From a virus: 23,203 nt of DNA. The stretch covers positions 1 to 23,203 of the IMG/VR virus record IMGVR_UViG_3300017917_000984; one strand, 5' to 3'. The number at the start of each line of letters is the position of its first letter. Position 1 is the stretch's first letter. Below, in pieces: positions 15,414-22,808 of the stretch. Under the pieces are notes generated by a model. That model did no database searches, was not told where the DNA came from, and worked only from the letters and a program-made list of their open reading frames with translations. The position numbers were made by a program, and so were the translations under genes.

Positions 15414-15422
15414 TGGTATACT
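15414..15422 (+). promoter_or_regulatory. Extended -10 promoter before the head module
   Basis: TGG followed by TATACT (15417-15422) ends seven bases before the ATG at 15430. No -35 hexamer is convincing. It would start the transcript of the small gene and the portal. Confidence 0.55.
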
Positions 15423-15429
15423 GGTGGTT

Positions 15430-15801
15430 ATGGAAGACAAATTTGCAGAAGCTCTTGGTAAGGCTAAGGTAACCCTAGTAGAGCAAACTGGATATTCTTG
15501 GGGTGTCTATGTTTGGAAAAAGTCTAATGGAAAATGGTTTACGGACGGCAATGGGAATGTTTTGAATATTCCAGCAAACAAGGGTGATGAAAATCAAATT
15601 GCAAAGCTTAAGCAGGCAGCGGCCTATCATGGAGAACCAGATGGAACACCAGTATTTTTCCCTGGGACAGCAAGAATTAGTGACGAAGAGTATAGTGAGC
15701 AGATTGACAGAATGAAGCAGGGATTAATCCCATCACTAAATGATATTGGTGCTGTAATGGCAGCAAAGAAAACCCTAGAGCTTTATGGAGATGAAGGCTA
15801 A
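15430..15801 (+). CDS. Small hypothetical protein upstream of portal
   Basis: A 123-residue protein that I do not recognise. Residues about 1-45 form a beta-rich start ('AKVTLVEQTGYSWGVYVWKKSNGKWFTDGNG'), and the C-terminal half is helical ('YSEQIDRMKQGLIPSLNDIGAVMAAKKTLELYG'). There is no signal or membrane segment. An upstream in-frame GTG at 15424 would add two residues but lies only one base after the -10 box, so the ATG at 15430 is preferred. The stop overlaps the portal ATG (TAATG), so the two are coupled. In many phages the terminase lies here; this protein has no ATPase or nuclease motif and is too short to be a large terminase. Confidence 0.65.
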   Translation: MEDKFAEALGKAKVTLVEQTGYSWGVYVWKKSNGKWFTDGNGNVLNIPANKGDENQIAKLKQAAAYHGEPDGTPVFFPGTARISDEEYSEQIDRMKQGLIPSLNDIGAVMAAKKTLELYGDEG

Positions 15802-17432
15802 TGTCTGATGAGTATCAGTACCCTATTAATATTTCCTTGCCTGAATTAGAGCAAGAAGAAAATGTATTTAAAAAGCAAGATCCATTTGCCAAAAAGTGGG
15901 AAGACCTCAAATCATTATCTGGCTTAGAGAAAAACTTTAAGAGACGTTCTGATAGAATTGCCAAGGCGTATGATAGTGCAACGTTTACTGGTATTGATAC
16001 TACTAGACAGGGATATCAGGATAGCGCCTTAGCAACTAGTTCTGGCGTAAATGGTGCAAGATCAAAAGAAATTAATCCTGGGACAGTGTTCCACAATGGC
16101 TATGGAATGTTTGATGTTATCACCCCACCATGGAACCTTTATGAGTTGGCAAATTATTATGACACCTCTTTTGCCAACCATGCAGCAATTGATGCTAAGG
16201 TAGAAAATATTGTTGGTTTAGGCTATGACTTTCATGTATCAAAAAGAACATTAATGCAGCTAGAAGCTTCTGACAATGATTCAGCAGTAGAAAAAGCAAG
16301 AAAACGTATTGAACGTGCTAAAGTTGCAATGAGAGATTGGCTAGAGAGTTTAAATAGCGATGACTCTTTTACAAATACTATGATGAAGTTTTATACAGAT
16401 GTTCAGGCAACTGGAAATGGATATCTTGAAATTGGTAGAACTGTGACTGGAGAAATTGGATATATTGGTCACATTCCTGCAACGACAATGCGTGTGCGTA
16501 GACTAAGGGATGGATACGTTCAGATCATTGGTCAAAAGGTTGTTTATTTTAGAAATTTCGGGGCAAAGAATCCTAACCCAATTACTGCTGATCCAAGGCC
16601 AAACGAAATAATTCATTATAAAGAATACTCTCCATTAAACACATTCTATGGCGTTCCAGATATCATGTCTGCCATATCCTCACTGCATGGAGATCAACTC
16701 GCATCTCAATATAATATTGACTATTTTGGAAACAAAGGAGTGCCGAGATATATTGTTACCCTAAAGGGTGCAAAGCTGTCATCTGATGCTGAGGACAAAA
16801 TGTTTAGATTCTTGCAGACTAGCCTAAAGGGTCAGTCACATAGAACACTGTATATTCCCTTGCCAGCAGATTCAGAAACCAATAAGGTTGAATTTAAGAT
16901 GGAGCCAATTGAGGCTGGTGTTCAAGAGGCATCATTCAATGAATACAGAATTAGGAATAGAGATGACATTCTTGTTGCCCATCAAGTTCCGCTATCTAAA
17001 ATTGGTGGTGGAGACTCTTCTGCCATCGCAGCAGCCCTTGCCCAGGACCGAACATTTAAAGAGCAGGTAGCAAGACCAGCACAGGCCAATCTTGAAAAAA
17101 TGATAAGTAAGATTATTAAAGAAAAAACAGACATGCTGGACTTTAAGTTTAATGAGCTAACTCTAACTGATGAAATTGCTCAATCACAAATCCTTGAGAG
17201 ATACGTTAAGACTCAAATTATGGTTCCGAATGAGGCACGTGAAAAGCTTGGCCTACCACAGCGCCCAGACGGAGATGAGCCATTTGTCTTATCTCCTAGA
17301 CAGTCTGCAGATACCAGAGCAAATGTTTCTGGTAACAGAGCAAGGGATGCAGAAAGACGAAATAATGTTTCTGATAGTCCAGCGACAGTTTCTGGTAGAA
17401 ATCCTTCTGGAGAAGGTAGATCATCAGAATAG
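15801..17432 (+). CDS. Phage portal protein
   Basis: A 543-residue portal protein of the PBSX/HK97-like family, which forms the dodecameric ring at the capsid vertex through which DNA enters and leaves. The supporting stretches are 'NHAAIDAKVENIVGLGYDF' (about 129-147), 'DVQATGNGYLEIGR' (about 200-213), 'NEIIHYKEYSPLNTFYGVPDIMSAI' (about 270-294), 'NIDYFGNKGVPRYIV', and the 'NRDDILVAHQVPLSKIG' and 'EQVARPAQANLEKMI' segments, all typical of this family in order and spacing. The C-terminal 50 residues are Arg/Ser/Asn-rich and disordered. It begins on the stop codon of the upstream gene (TAATG). It is followed by the protease/scaffold and capsid genes, the classical order. Length is within the family's range. 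Confidence 0.9.
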   Translation: MSDEYQYPINISLPELEQEENVFKKQDPFAKKWEDLKSLSGLEKNFKRRSDRIAKAYDSATFTGIDTTRQGYQDSALATSSGVNGARSKEINPGTVFHNGYGMFDVITPPWNLYELANYYDTSFANHAAIDAKVENIVGLGYDFHVSKRTLMQLEASDNDSAVEKARKRIERAKVAMRDWLESLNSDDSFTNTMMKFYTDVQATGNGYLEIGRTVTGEIGYIGHIPATTMRVRRLRDGYVQIIGQKVVYFRNFGAKNPNPITADPRPNEIIHYKEYSPLNTFYGVPDIMSAISSLHGDQLASQYNIDYFGNKGVPRYIVTLKGAKLSSDAEDKMFRFLQTSLKGQSHRTLYIPLPADSETNKVEFKMEPIEAGVQEASFNEYRIRNRDDILVAHQVPLSKIGGGDSSAIAAALAQDRTFKEQVARPAQANLEKMISKIIKEKTDMLDFKFNELTLTDEIAQSQILERYVKTQIMVPNEAREKLGLPQRPDGDEPFVLSPRQSADTRANVSGNRARDAERRNNVSDSPATVSGRNPSGEGRSSE

Positions 17433-17453
17433 TAACTTTTTAATAACTTTTTA
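17433..17453 (+). repeat. Short AT-rich direct repeat upstream of the protease gene
   Basis: TAACTTTTTA occurs twice (17433-17442 and 17444-17453) with an 11-base period, about one helical turn, just upstream of the -10 box at 17465. It could act as an UP-like element or a regulator site; chance is also possible in AT-rich DNA. Confidence 0.45.
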
Positions 17454-17464
17454 TAAAAATACTA

Positions 17465-17470
17465 TATAAT
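17465..17470 (+). promoter_or_regulatory. Probable -10 box of the protease/scaffold gene
   Basis: A perfect TATAAT lies nine bases before the ATG at 17480. There is no TGn in front and no clear -35 hexamer, but the upstream 30 bases are extremely AT-rich with a phased repeat. There is no good Shine-Dalgarno sequence, so the mRNA would have a leader of at most a few bases. Confidence 0.5.
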
Positions 17471-17479
17471 TGAGATAGC

Positions 17480-18805
17480 ATGACTATACAGAAAGCCCAT
17501 TGGGACACAGAGGGCGAAAGTGTCCGCCTATCAATGCCATTTAGCAAAGTGGATAAAGAGAGACGTATTGTCTCTGGATTTGCCACATTAGACAATGTTG
17601 ATAAACAAGCTGATATAGTCACCACTGAAGCAAGCCTAAAGGCTTTTGCTAAATTCCGAGGTAACATTAGAGAGATGCACCAGCCTACAGCTGTTGGCAA
17701 AATGGTATCCTTCAAGGAAGATAAATATTTTGATCCAGAAACAAAGAAGTTTTACTCTGGAGTTTATGTGTCCACATATATTTCTAAAGGTGCACAAGAT
17801 ACTTGGGAAAAGGTTCTAGACGGAACCCTATCTGGTTTTTCTATTGGTGGTAGAATGAACAAGTGGGATGACGCCTATGATGAAAAAATCGATTCAAAAA
17901 TTAGAATCATTAAAGATTATGATTTAGTAGAATTATCTTTGGTAGATAATCCAGCAAATCAATTTGCAAATGTTTTATCTGTTGAAAAAGTTGATGGAGT
18001 AGACATGATTAAGGGAGAAAGCTTAGACACCCAAATTGAAAATGTTTTTTGGGATAATGAGTCTGGAATTGTCATGCTGTCAGAGAACGACTCTGAGCTA
18101 AGCCCAACATCTGGAATTCCAATGCAAAATATAGGTTTCGTTGAAAAAAATGACAGCGAAAAAACAGATATGATAAAGTTCTTAGTTGATAGTGCTAAAG
18201 GCATTAATACAATTGAGATTAACAAGGAGGTAAGTCCTATGAATGAAAACACAACAGAAGACGTCGTTGAGAAGTCTGATGAAGTAGAAGAGTCACAGGT
18301 CGCTCCAGAGGCAGATGCCGTAGTAGATTCTGTTGAAAAGGCAGATGATGCTGAAGTCGCAAAGACTGAAGACATGGATGAGGATGACGCTAACGGCGAT
18401 TCTGATCCAGAAGAGAAGTCTGCGGACATGGATGAAGACGAGATGAAGACAGAAAAGTCTGATTCTGTTGAAGAGGTATCTAAGTCGGATGAAGTAATTG
18501 TTGCCGCAGTTACTGAAATCCAGAGTACTCTAACATCAGCCTTTAGCGATCTAGCAAATACCGTAAAGTCTCTACACGAGCAGGTATCTGCGCTAAGCAA
18601 GTCAATTGATTCTGTAAAAAATGAGGTAGCAGAAGCCAAGGGACAGTTTAACGAATTTGGAAAGAGAGTGGACGCAGTTGAAGCAGACACCGCTTTCCGT
18701 AAGTCTGGCGATCTAGGCGAGATCGTACAGGAAACTCAACCAGAACAGGTTGAGAAATCCCTATGGGGCGGACGTTTCCTCAAAACTGCCGATCTATTTA
18801 GATAA
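17480..18805 (+). CDS. Prohead protease fused to scaffold domain
   Basis: The N-terminal 175 residues are a prohead serine protease of the XkdF/HK97-like (S78-type) group. 'IVSGFATLDNVDKQADIV' is the conserved start; the candidate catalytic residues are His67 ('IREMHQP') and Ser121 ('LSGFSIGG'), with Glu151 in 'DLVELSLVDNPAN' as third member. It should cut scaffold and capsid precursors during head maturation. Residues about 253-350 are strongly acidic and low-complexity (Glu/Asp/Lys/Ser), about 350-400 form a predicted coiled coil ('VKSLHEQVSALSKSIDSVKNEVAEA'), and the tail 'EKSLWGGRFLKTADLF' resembles capsid-binding ends of scaffolds. A strong internal ribosome site before Met254 suggests that the scaffold is also made separately. 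The major capsid gene follows directly. Confidence 0.87.
   Translation: MTIQKAHWDTEGESVRLSMPFSKVDKERRIVSGFATLDNVDKQADIVTTEASLKAFAKFRGNIREMHQPTAVGKMVSFKEDKYFDPETKKFYSGVYVSTYISKGAQDTWEKVLDGTLSGFSIGGRMNKWDDAYDEKIDSKIRIIKDYDLVELSLVDNPANQFANVLSVEKVDGVDMIKGESLDTQIENVFWDNESGIVMLSENDSELSPTSGIPMQNIGFVEKNDSEKTDMIKFLVDSAKGINTIEINKEVSPMNENTTEDVVEKSDEVEESQVAPEADAVVDSVEKADDAEVAKTEDMDEDDANGDSDPEEKSADMDEDEMKTEKSDSVEEVSKSDEVIVAAVTEIQSTLTSAFSDLANTVKSLHEQVSALSKSIDSVKNEVAEAKGQFNEFGKRVDAVEADTAFRKSGDLGEIVQETQPEQVEKSLWGGRFLKTADLFR
18224..18230 (+). promoter_or_regulatory. Internal Shine-Dalgarno site for a separate scaffold protein
   Basis: AAGGAGG lies inside the protease gene, eight bases before an in-frame ATG (18239). 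It is a better ribosome site than that of the protease itself, which has none visible. Confidence 0.75.
18239..18805 (+). CDS. Nested scaffold protein (internal in-frame start)
   Basis: Starting at Met254 of the protease-scaffold frame, this gives a 188-residue protein with the same C-terminus. It consists of an acidic, disordered first half rich in Glu, Asp and Lys, a coiled coil in the second half, and a conserved-looking end 'SLWGGRFLKTADLF'. These features suit a capsid scaffold, which must be made in excess over the protease, and the same arrangement is known from phage lambda (gene C and nested Nu3). The start is supported by a strong Shine-Dalgarno sequence at the right spacing exactly at the junction between the protease domain and the acidic region. 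A protein made only as the fusion would be the alternative. Confidence 0.72.
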   Translation: MNENTTEDVVEKSDEVEESQVAPEADAVVDSVEKADDAEVAKTEDMDEDDANGDSDPEEKSADMDEDEMKTEKSDSVEEVSKSDEVIVAAVTEIQSTLTSAFSDLANTVKSLHEQVSALSKSIDSVKNEVAEAKGQFNEFGKRVDAVEADTAFRKSGDLGEIVQETQPEQVEKSLWGGRFLKTADLFR

Positions 18806-18827
18806 AAATCACTAGGAGGTGACAATT

Positions 18828-19940
18828 ATGTCGGAAGAGATTATTAAAAACTATCCAGGTGCTGGTGCCAACGAAGTAAATGGCGAAGGTGCATTTGCGT
18901 CTGGAGGTGTTGGTGGTGTAAACAACCCAGGTACAGACACACTTGGAAACATCCCAACAGCTAGCTTTGGTGTTACAACTGGTCCTAATGCCGTAAATCC
19001 TTCGGGTGATGCGGCAAGCGGTATCCTACGCCCTGAACAGGCACGTCGTTTTATTGACTACGTATGGGATGCTACAGTTCTCGCCAAGGATGGTCGTCGT
19101 GTTACTATGAGAGCTAACTCTATGGAGCTCGAAAAGATTAACGTAGGCGAGCGTGTAATTCGTGCAGCAGCTCAGGCTAACGCAGAGTACACAAACACTG
19201 GTGCAACATTCTCAAAGGTTGAATTGACTACAAAGAAGATTCGTCTTGACTGGGAAGTTACAGCTGAAGCACTTGAAGACAACGTTGAGGGTGGTGCTCT
19301 TGAAGATCACCTAGTTCGACTAATGACAAACGCATTTGCGAATGACATTGAGGACTTGGCAATCAATGGTACTGGAACTGGATCTGACGCATTCCTTTCA
19401 ATCATGAATGGTTTCGTTAACAGAGTCAAGACCAATGGAGACGCTCACGAGGCTGTTGTAACAGTAGCTGATGATGCATGGACACCAGAGGTTATGCAGA
19501 AGATTATTCTTGCATTGCCACGTAAGTATCGTGCACTTAAGAGCAATCTTAAGTTCTACGCTGGTACAGATGCATTCCAGGGAATCGTTAAGAACAACGG
19601 TACCCTATCAGATGCAATTGCCGAGGCACTTGGAAAGAATGGTAACACTGCAGCTAACACTCAGTCTTACCTAGATGGACAAGGCCAGACATTTGGTGGT
19701 GCTCGCACTACTCGTGTTCTAGGCATTGATGTACAGGAAGTTCCTTACTACCCTGCTGGTTATGTTGACCTAACATTCCCACAGAACCGTGTATGGGGAT
19801 TCCAGCGTGACATTACCGTAAACCGTCAGTATGTTCCTAAGAAGGACACCATTGAGTACACCGTATTCGTACGTTTTGGTATTCAGTGGGAAGAAGAGGA
19901 CGCAATTGCGTTCGCTGACGCAGATAGCTCAGATTCATAA
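18828..19940 (+). CDS. Major capsid protein, HK97 fold
   Basis: A 370-residue capsid protein. After a Gly/Asn-rich, probably flexible N-arm (about 1-65), the HK97-type core shows 'ILRPEQARRFIDYVWDATVLAKDGRRVTM' and the long strand/helix region 'SKVELTTKKIRLDWEVTAEALEDNVEGG' (E-loop/spine area), then 'NAFANDIEDLAINGTGTG', the P-domain pattern 'LPRKYRALKSNLKFYAGTDAFQGIV', and the ending 'TVFVRFGIQWEEEDAIAFADA'. It forms the capsid shell. A GTG at 18819 in the same frame lies inside the AGGAGG Shine-Dalgarno sequence (18814-18819), so the ATG at 18828 is the start. Codons differ from the neighbours: Arg is mostly CGT and Lys mostly AAG, where other genes use AGA and AAA, as expected for the most expressed protein. 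A strong terminator follows. Confidence 0.92.
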   Translation: MSEEIIKNYPGAGANEVNGEGAFASGGVGGVNNPGTDTLGNIPTASFGVTTGPNAVNPSGDAASGILRPEQARRFIDYVWDATVLAKDGRRVTMRANSMELEKINVGERVIRAAAQANAEYTNTGATFSKVELTTKKIRLDWEVTAEALEDNVEGGALEDHLVRLMTNAFANDIEDLAINGTGTGSDAFLSIMNGFVNRVKTNGDAHEAVVTVADDAWTPEVMQKIILALPRKYRALKSNLKFYAGTDAFQGIVKNNGTLSDAIAEALGKNGNTAANTQSYLDGQGQTFGGARTTRVLGIDVQEVPYYPAGYVDLTFPQNRVWGFQRDITVNRQYVPKKDTIEYTVFVRFGIQWEEEDAIAFADADSSDS

Positions 19941-19959
19941 ATCTTAGCTTGATCCTTAG

Positions 19960-19989
19960 AGGGGGTAGGGGTTTCGGCTCCTGCCCCCT
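19960..19989 (+). terminator. Strong hairpin terminator after the capsid gene
   Basis: AGGGGGTAGGGG (19960-19971) pairs with CTCCTGCCCCCT (19978-19989) around a 6-base TTTCGG loop, with two G-T wobbles. The downstream tail (TTCTAATATCTGTT) is only moderately T-rich, so partial read-through to the connector genes is possible. It lies 20 bases after the stop codon and would insulate high-level capsid expression. Confidence 0.85.
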
Positions 19990-19998
19990 TCTAATATC

Positions 19999-20007
19999 TG
20001 TTATAAT
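19999..20007 (+). promoter_or_regulatory. Extended -10 promoter of the connector operon
   Basis: TGT followed by TATAAT (20002-20007), right after the capsid terminator. A short leader carries AGGAGG (20016-20021), five bases before the TTG start at 20027. Confidence 0.65.
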
Positions 20008-20026
20008 ATTATTTTAGGAGGATATT

Positions 20027-20209
20027 TTGTCACACAATAATGACGAAAAGGTAGCAATATATTCTTCTAAAAATGTTTCCTGGCATGGAGTTGGGAAAAT
20101 CGTTAAGGGTTATAACATAGTCACAAAGCTAGCTTCAGAAAAATGGCTAGAACGTGATCATGTACGTATTGCGACCCCAGAAGAGGTTGCTAGGAGTTTT
20201 GGTAGATAA
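20027..20209 (+). CDS. 60-residue hypothetical protein after the capsid gene
   Basis: A 60-residue protein with a TTG start set by AGGAGG five bases upstream. The sequence has 'WHGVGKIVKGYNIVTKLASEKWLERDHVRIATPEEVARSFG': a short strand part followed by a helix that ends in a 'R-x-A-T-P-E-E-V-A' motif. Small proteins with this 'kGYNIV...W....VR.ATPEEVA' pattern occur, as I recall, next to capsid genes in other aquatic phages, but the function is unknown to me. It is coupled to the next gene by TAATG. A head-associated role, such as a minor head protein, is inferred from position only. Confidence 0.65.
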   Translation: MSHNNDEKVAIYSSKNVSWHGVGKIVKGYNIVTKLASEKWLERDHVRIATPEEVARSFGR

Positions 20210-21102
20210 TGGAAATATTAAGGGTCAAGCCATATGGTAATGCACTTGTTACTTTTACAGTTCCAGATGGCTATCCAGCAGATTCCGAATTTAAAGTTTT
20301 AATTACAGATCTATCAGATTTTTCTGTTACAGAAAATATATATATTGCAGAATCTGGAGATACTTTAAGCTTTGCATTGCCAGAATACTATGACAATGCT
20401 TATAGAATAGAGGTCATAGATGAAGATGAACAAGACCTTGTTTTGATGGATGAAACCTACGATCTTGTTAGGCCATATGTAGAGCCATCATCAATGGCTG
20501 AGACTGCATCAGAAATTGCAGAATATACAAAATATGAAGAGCTAGCCAGAGCAATAATTGACTCTATTGTCCTAGAGGGTTTTTATTACAAAAAGGTAAC
20601 ACTAGAAACTGTCGGTCTGGGCGCAGATTATATCCCGATATGGGTAGATGCAAAGAAGATTATTGAGGTTTACGAAAATAACGTTTTGGTAACGGACAGG
20701 CTTTATGAAATAACAAAAGATAAAACAGCTATTACTGAAAAAGTGTCTGATAGGGTTAATAGAGATGAGCAAGCTCCGCTAATAATGCCAACAAGCAGAT
20801 CAGACATTATAGACGCAAATCTTCCACCACTTAGAGGGTTTCCAAATGGATATGACTATAAGTTTGTTCTAGAGGTTGGTCACACTTCTGTGCCATCCGA
20901 TATTGTAAAAGCAACAAAGTTGTTAATCGATGACATTAAGTGCGGAAGACTTGACTATTATCAAAGGTACATATCTTCTTATAATACTGATCAATTTAAA
21001 CTGCAGTTTGACAAGAGGGTTTTTGAAGGAACAGGAAATATTGTTGTAGATAAGATACTGTCTAAGTATCAAAAATCTATTACTAGACTTGGGGTATTAT
21101 AA
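20209..21102 (+). CDS. Head-tail connector (adaptor) protein
   Basis: A 297-residue protein. The first 95 residues form a beta-sandwich-like domain ('ILRVKPYGNALVTFTVPDGYPADSEFKVLITDL'). The remainder contains a helical connector pattern, 'EYTKYEELARAIIDSIVLEGFYYKKVTLETVGLG' (about 104-137), and a region with 'DIVKATKLLIDDIKCG' (about 228-243), as in the adaptor proteins (HK97 gp6/SPP1 gp15-like function) that attach below the portal. It would form the first ring between portal and tail. It starts at the stop codon of the 60-residue gene (TAATG) and ends overlapping the next start in the same way. The assignment rests on order and helix style; the extra N-terminal domain is not part of minimal adaptors. 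Confidence 0.65.
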   Translation: MEILRVKPYGNALVTFTVPDGYPADSEFKVLITDLSDFSVTENIYIAESGDTLSFALPEYYDNAYRIEVIDEDEQDLVLMDETYDLVRPYVEPSSMAETASEIAEYTKYEELARAIIDSIVLEGFYYKKVTLETVGLGADYIPIWVDAKKIIEVYENNVLVTDRLYEITKDKTAITEKVSDRVNRDEQAPLIMPTSRSDIIDANLPPLRGFPNGYDYKFVLEVGHTSVPSDIVKATKLLIDDIKCGRLDYYQRYISSYNTDQFKLQFDKRVFEGTGNIVVDKILSKYQKSITRLGVL

Positions 21103-21551
21103 TGGTAAACTGCGAAAGCCCATCTTTAATCTTTCCAATGCTTGCTGACATTTTTTATCCGATTGTAGATCAAGGAGCTTATGGCAATGTCAAAAAGGTT
21201 TGGGTTCATGACAGAACAATTGCTTGTAATTTTAATTCTGCAGGAACTGCCTGGAAAGAAGACATAAAGCCAAATGTCAATATAACTCAAGATAGCACAA
21301 TGTTGGGAAGAGTTAAAACTGATATCAGATTTTCTAGTGCAGATGGACAAAATTCCATCACAAATATTATTGTGACAAATATCAAAGATAAAAACTCAAA
21401 TGAAATTTATTTAGAAACTGCTGGCCCAAGAGCTGGAAAATCAACACTTTTTGAGGTTGCCACAGTAGAGCCTTTTATGGGGCCATTTGGTTCTGTAGAA
21501 TATTATAAGGTTGTTATACGAAGATCTGAAAACCAGGCGGTAGATCTATGA
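21102..21551 (+). CDS. Head closure/stopper-like protein
   Basis: A 149-residue, largely beta-rich protein. 'MLADIFYPIVDQGAYGNVKKVWVHDRTIACNF' (about 13-44) and the following 'DIRFSSADGQNSITNIIVTNI' fit the small beta-barrel stopper proteins that close the head after packaging. It occupies the position after the adaptor and before the neck protein, where a stopper is expected. The resemblance is structural-pattern level only. Its start overlaps the previous stop (TAATG) and its stop overlaps the next start (ATGA), so it is part of the tightly coupled connector operon. Confidence 0.55.
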   Translation: MVNCESPSLIFPMLADIFYPIVDQGAYGNVKKVWVHDRTIACNFNSAGTAWKEDIKPNVNITQDSTMLGRVKTDIRFSSADGQNSITNIIVTNIKDKNSNEIYLETAGPRAGKSTLFEVATVEPFMGPFGSVEYYKVVIRRSENQAVDL

Positions 21552-22225
21552 GAATAAGATTTGATGGTAGAGAGTTTGCTAGGGATATGAAGAATATTAT
21601 GAATTATTCTGCTGGATTCTTAGACGGAGTTCAGATGGGCAAACAGCAATTAATGCATTCTATTGGGGTTCAAACTATAGAGATTTTAAAAAGCTATATT
21701 GATGCTAATGCAAAAACCAATCCAGCAATACTTCATCACGTTTATGAGTGGCACAAAACAGGAAGCCCAGCTGCAAGGCTTTATGACATAGACTATACTA
21801 TAAGCAATGTTGGTTTATCTTTTAAGTCATCTTTTAGGCAATCAACCACAATTCAGAATGGTTCAAACACTCCATTTTACGATAAAGCAAGAATTATGGA
21901 AAATGGAATTCCAGTAACGATTGTTCCAAGAGAAGCACAGGCCTTGAGATTTTTTGATAATGGTGAAGAAGTATTTACAAAGGGACCAGTTACCGTTCAA
22001 AATCCAGGAGGAAAAACTGAGGGTAAATTTGAGCAAGTATTTGATAACTTCTTTAATAAATATTTTACACAAGCATTTTTAAGAACAAGCGGAATGGCTG
22101 CTTACTTAGAAAATCCAGTTGCCTATAAAAAGAATTTGCCAGCTGGTAAAAAAGGCGGTAGAGCCAAAGGAGTATCAACTGGCTATAAGTGGATAGCAAA
22201 TGCAGGGGTGATGAAGATTGGCTAA
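21548..22225 (+). CDS. Neck/tail-completion protein (HK97 gp10-like)
   Basis: A 225-residue protein. The helical start 'EFARDMKNIMNYSAGFLDGVQMGKQQLMHSIGVQTIEILKSYIDANA' (about 9-55), followed by a strand region and a basic end ('KKNLPAGKKGGRAKGVSTGYKW'), fits the HK97 gp10-like neck proteins that sit between head closure and tail terminator. It is longer than minimal members (about 110-150 residues); the extra part is the middle beta-rich region (about 60-150). It starts with ATGA overlap. The next gene starts inside its last codons. The role in head-tail joining is inferred from order and this pattern. Confidence 0.6.
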   Translation: MRIRFDGREFARDMKNIMNYSAGFLDGVQMGKQQLMHSIGVQTIEILKSYIDANAKTNPAILHHVYEWHKTGSPAARLYDIDYTISNVGLSFKSSFRQSTTIQNGSNTPFYDKARIMENGIPVTIVPREAQALRFFDNGEEVFTKGPVTVQNPGGKTEGKFEQVFDNFFNKYFTQAFLRTSGMAAYLENPVAYKKNLPAGKKGGRAKGVSTGYKWIANAGVMKIG

Positions 22226-22802
22226 TGACACATTATTAAATACTCCAGTTTTATGGATAAACAAATATCTACAGTCTAAGATTTTAGAAAATACTCAGCT
22301 TGACACGCCGTTTTTCCCAACCTTGCCATCTACGATTAATGACTTAACCCAGTATTTTCCTACTGGCGGAACTATGGCTACCTGGGATAGACTTGTCAGA
22401 ATGAATAAAAAAAGCTTTCCTCACATTAAGTGTGAACAGGTTATGTATTATTTTTATGCAACTGGAGACAATCCCATTGAAAAAATGGTACAAATTCAAG
22501 AGCAAGTTTTAAGATTAATGGATCGTGGAGATGAGACTGCTCAAGAAATAAATAACTGGGCAACTAATCGTCAGGTAAATCTGGGAACAACTCAAAATCC
22601 AGATCTAATTGACAACATGTTTTATTTCCATGATTTTAAGGTGTATCAGCTAGAGGAAGCAAGAGATATCATAGATTTTGGTACTGCCAGAACTTATGGC
22701 GGAAACAAGATTATTATTGAGTATGATTATCACCAAATGCCAGATTTAACTGGGGCATCTTGGGAACCAGAGCGTAAGTTAGCTATAAAAGAAATTATTT
22801 AA
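22218..22802 (+). CDS. Tail terminator-like protein
   Basis: A 194-residue protein. The TTG start at 22218 overlaps the preceding gene by eight bases, with a GGGGTGATGA ribosome-binding region upstream. It begins with helix-forming 'VLWINKYLQSKILENT' and includes 'YYFYATGDNPIEKMVQIQEQVLRLMDRGDETAQEINNW' (about 76-113) and a strand-rich end 'NKIIIEYDYHQM'. This layout (helix, sheet edge, long helix, sheet) and its position directly before the tail tube gene suit a tail terminator, which caps the tail and joins it to the neck. The sequence itself is not diagnostic. A minor neck component is the alternative. Confidence 0.55.
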   Translation: MANDTLLNTPVLWINKYLQSKILENTQLDTPFFPTLPSTINDLTQYFPTGGTMATWDRLVRMNKKSFPHIKCEQVMYYFYATGDNPIEKMVQIQEQVLRLMDRGDETAQEINNWATNRQVNLGTTQNPDLIDNMFYFHDFKVYQLEEARDIIDFGTARTYGGNKIIIEYDYHQMPDLTGASWEPERKLAIKEII

Positions 22803-22808
22803 ATAGGC

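Noticed and set aside
17959-18690. Long minus-strand frame (243 residues, Ser-rich) opposite the protease/scaffold gene
   Set aside because: It is the mirror of the acidic Glu/Asp/Ser codons of the scaffold region, has no Shine-Dalgarno sequence or domain, and lies fully inside a well-supported gene.
18819-18827. Upstream GTG start for the capsid gene
   Set aside because: The GTG overlaps the AGGAGG Shine-Dalgarno sequence itself; the ATG at 18828 has proper spacing.
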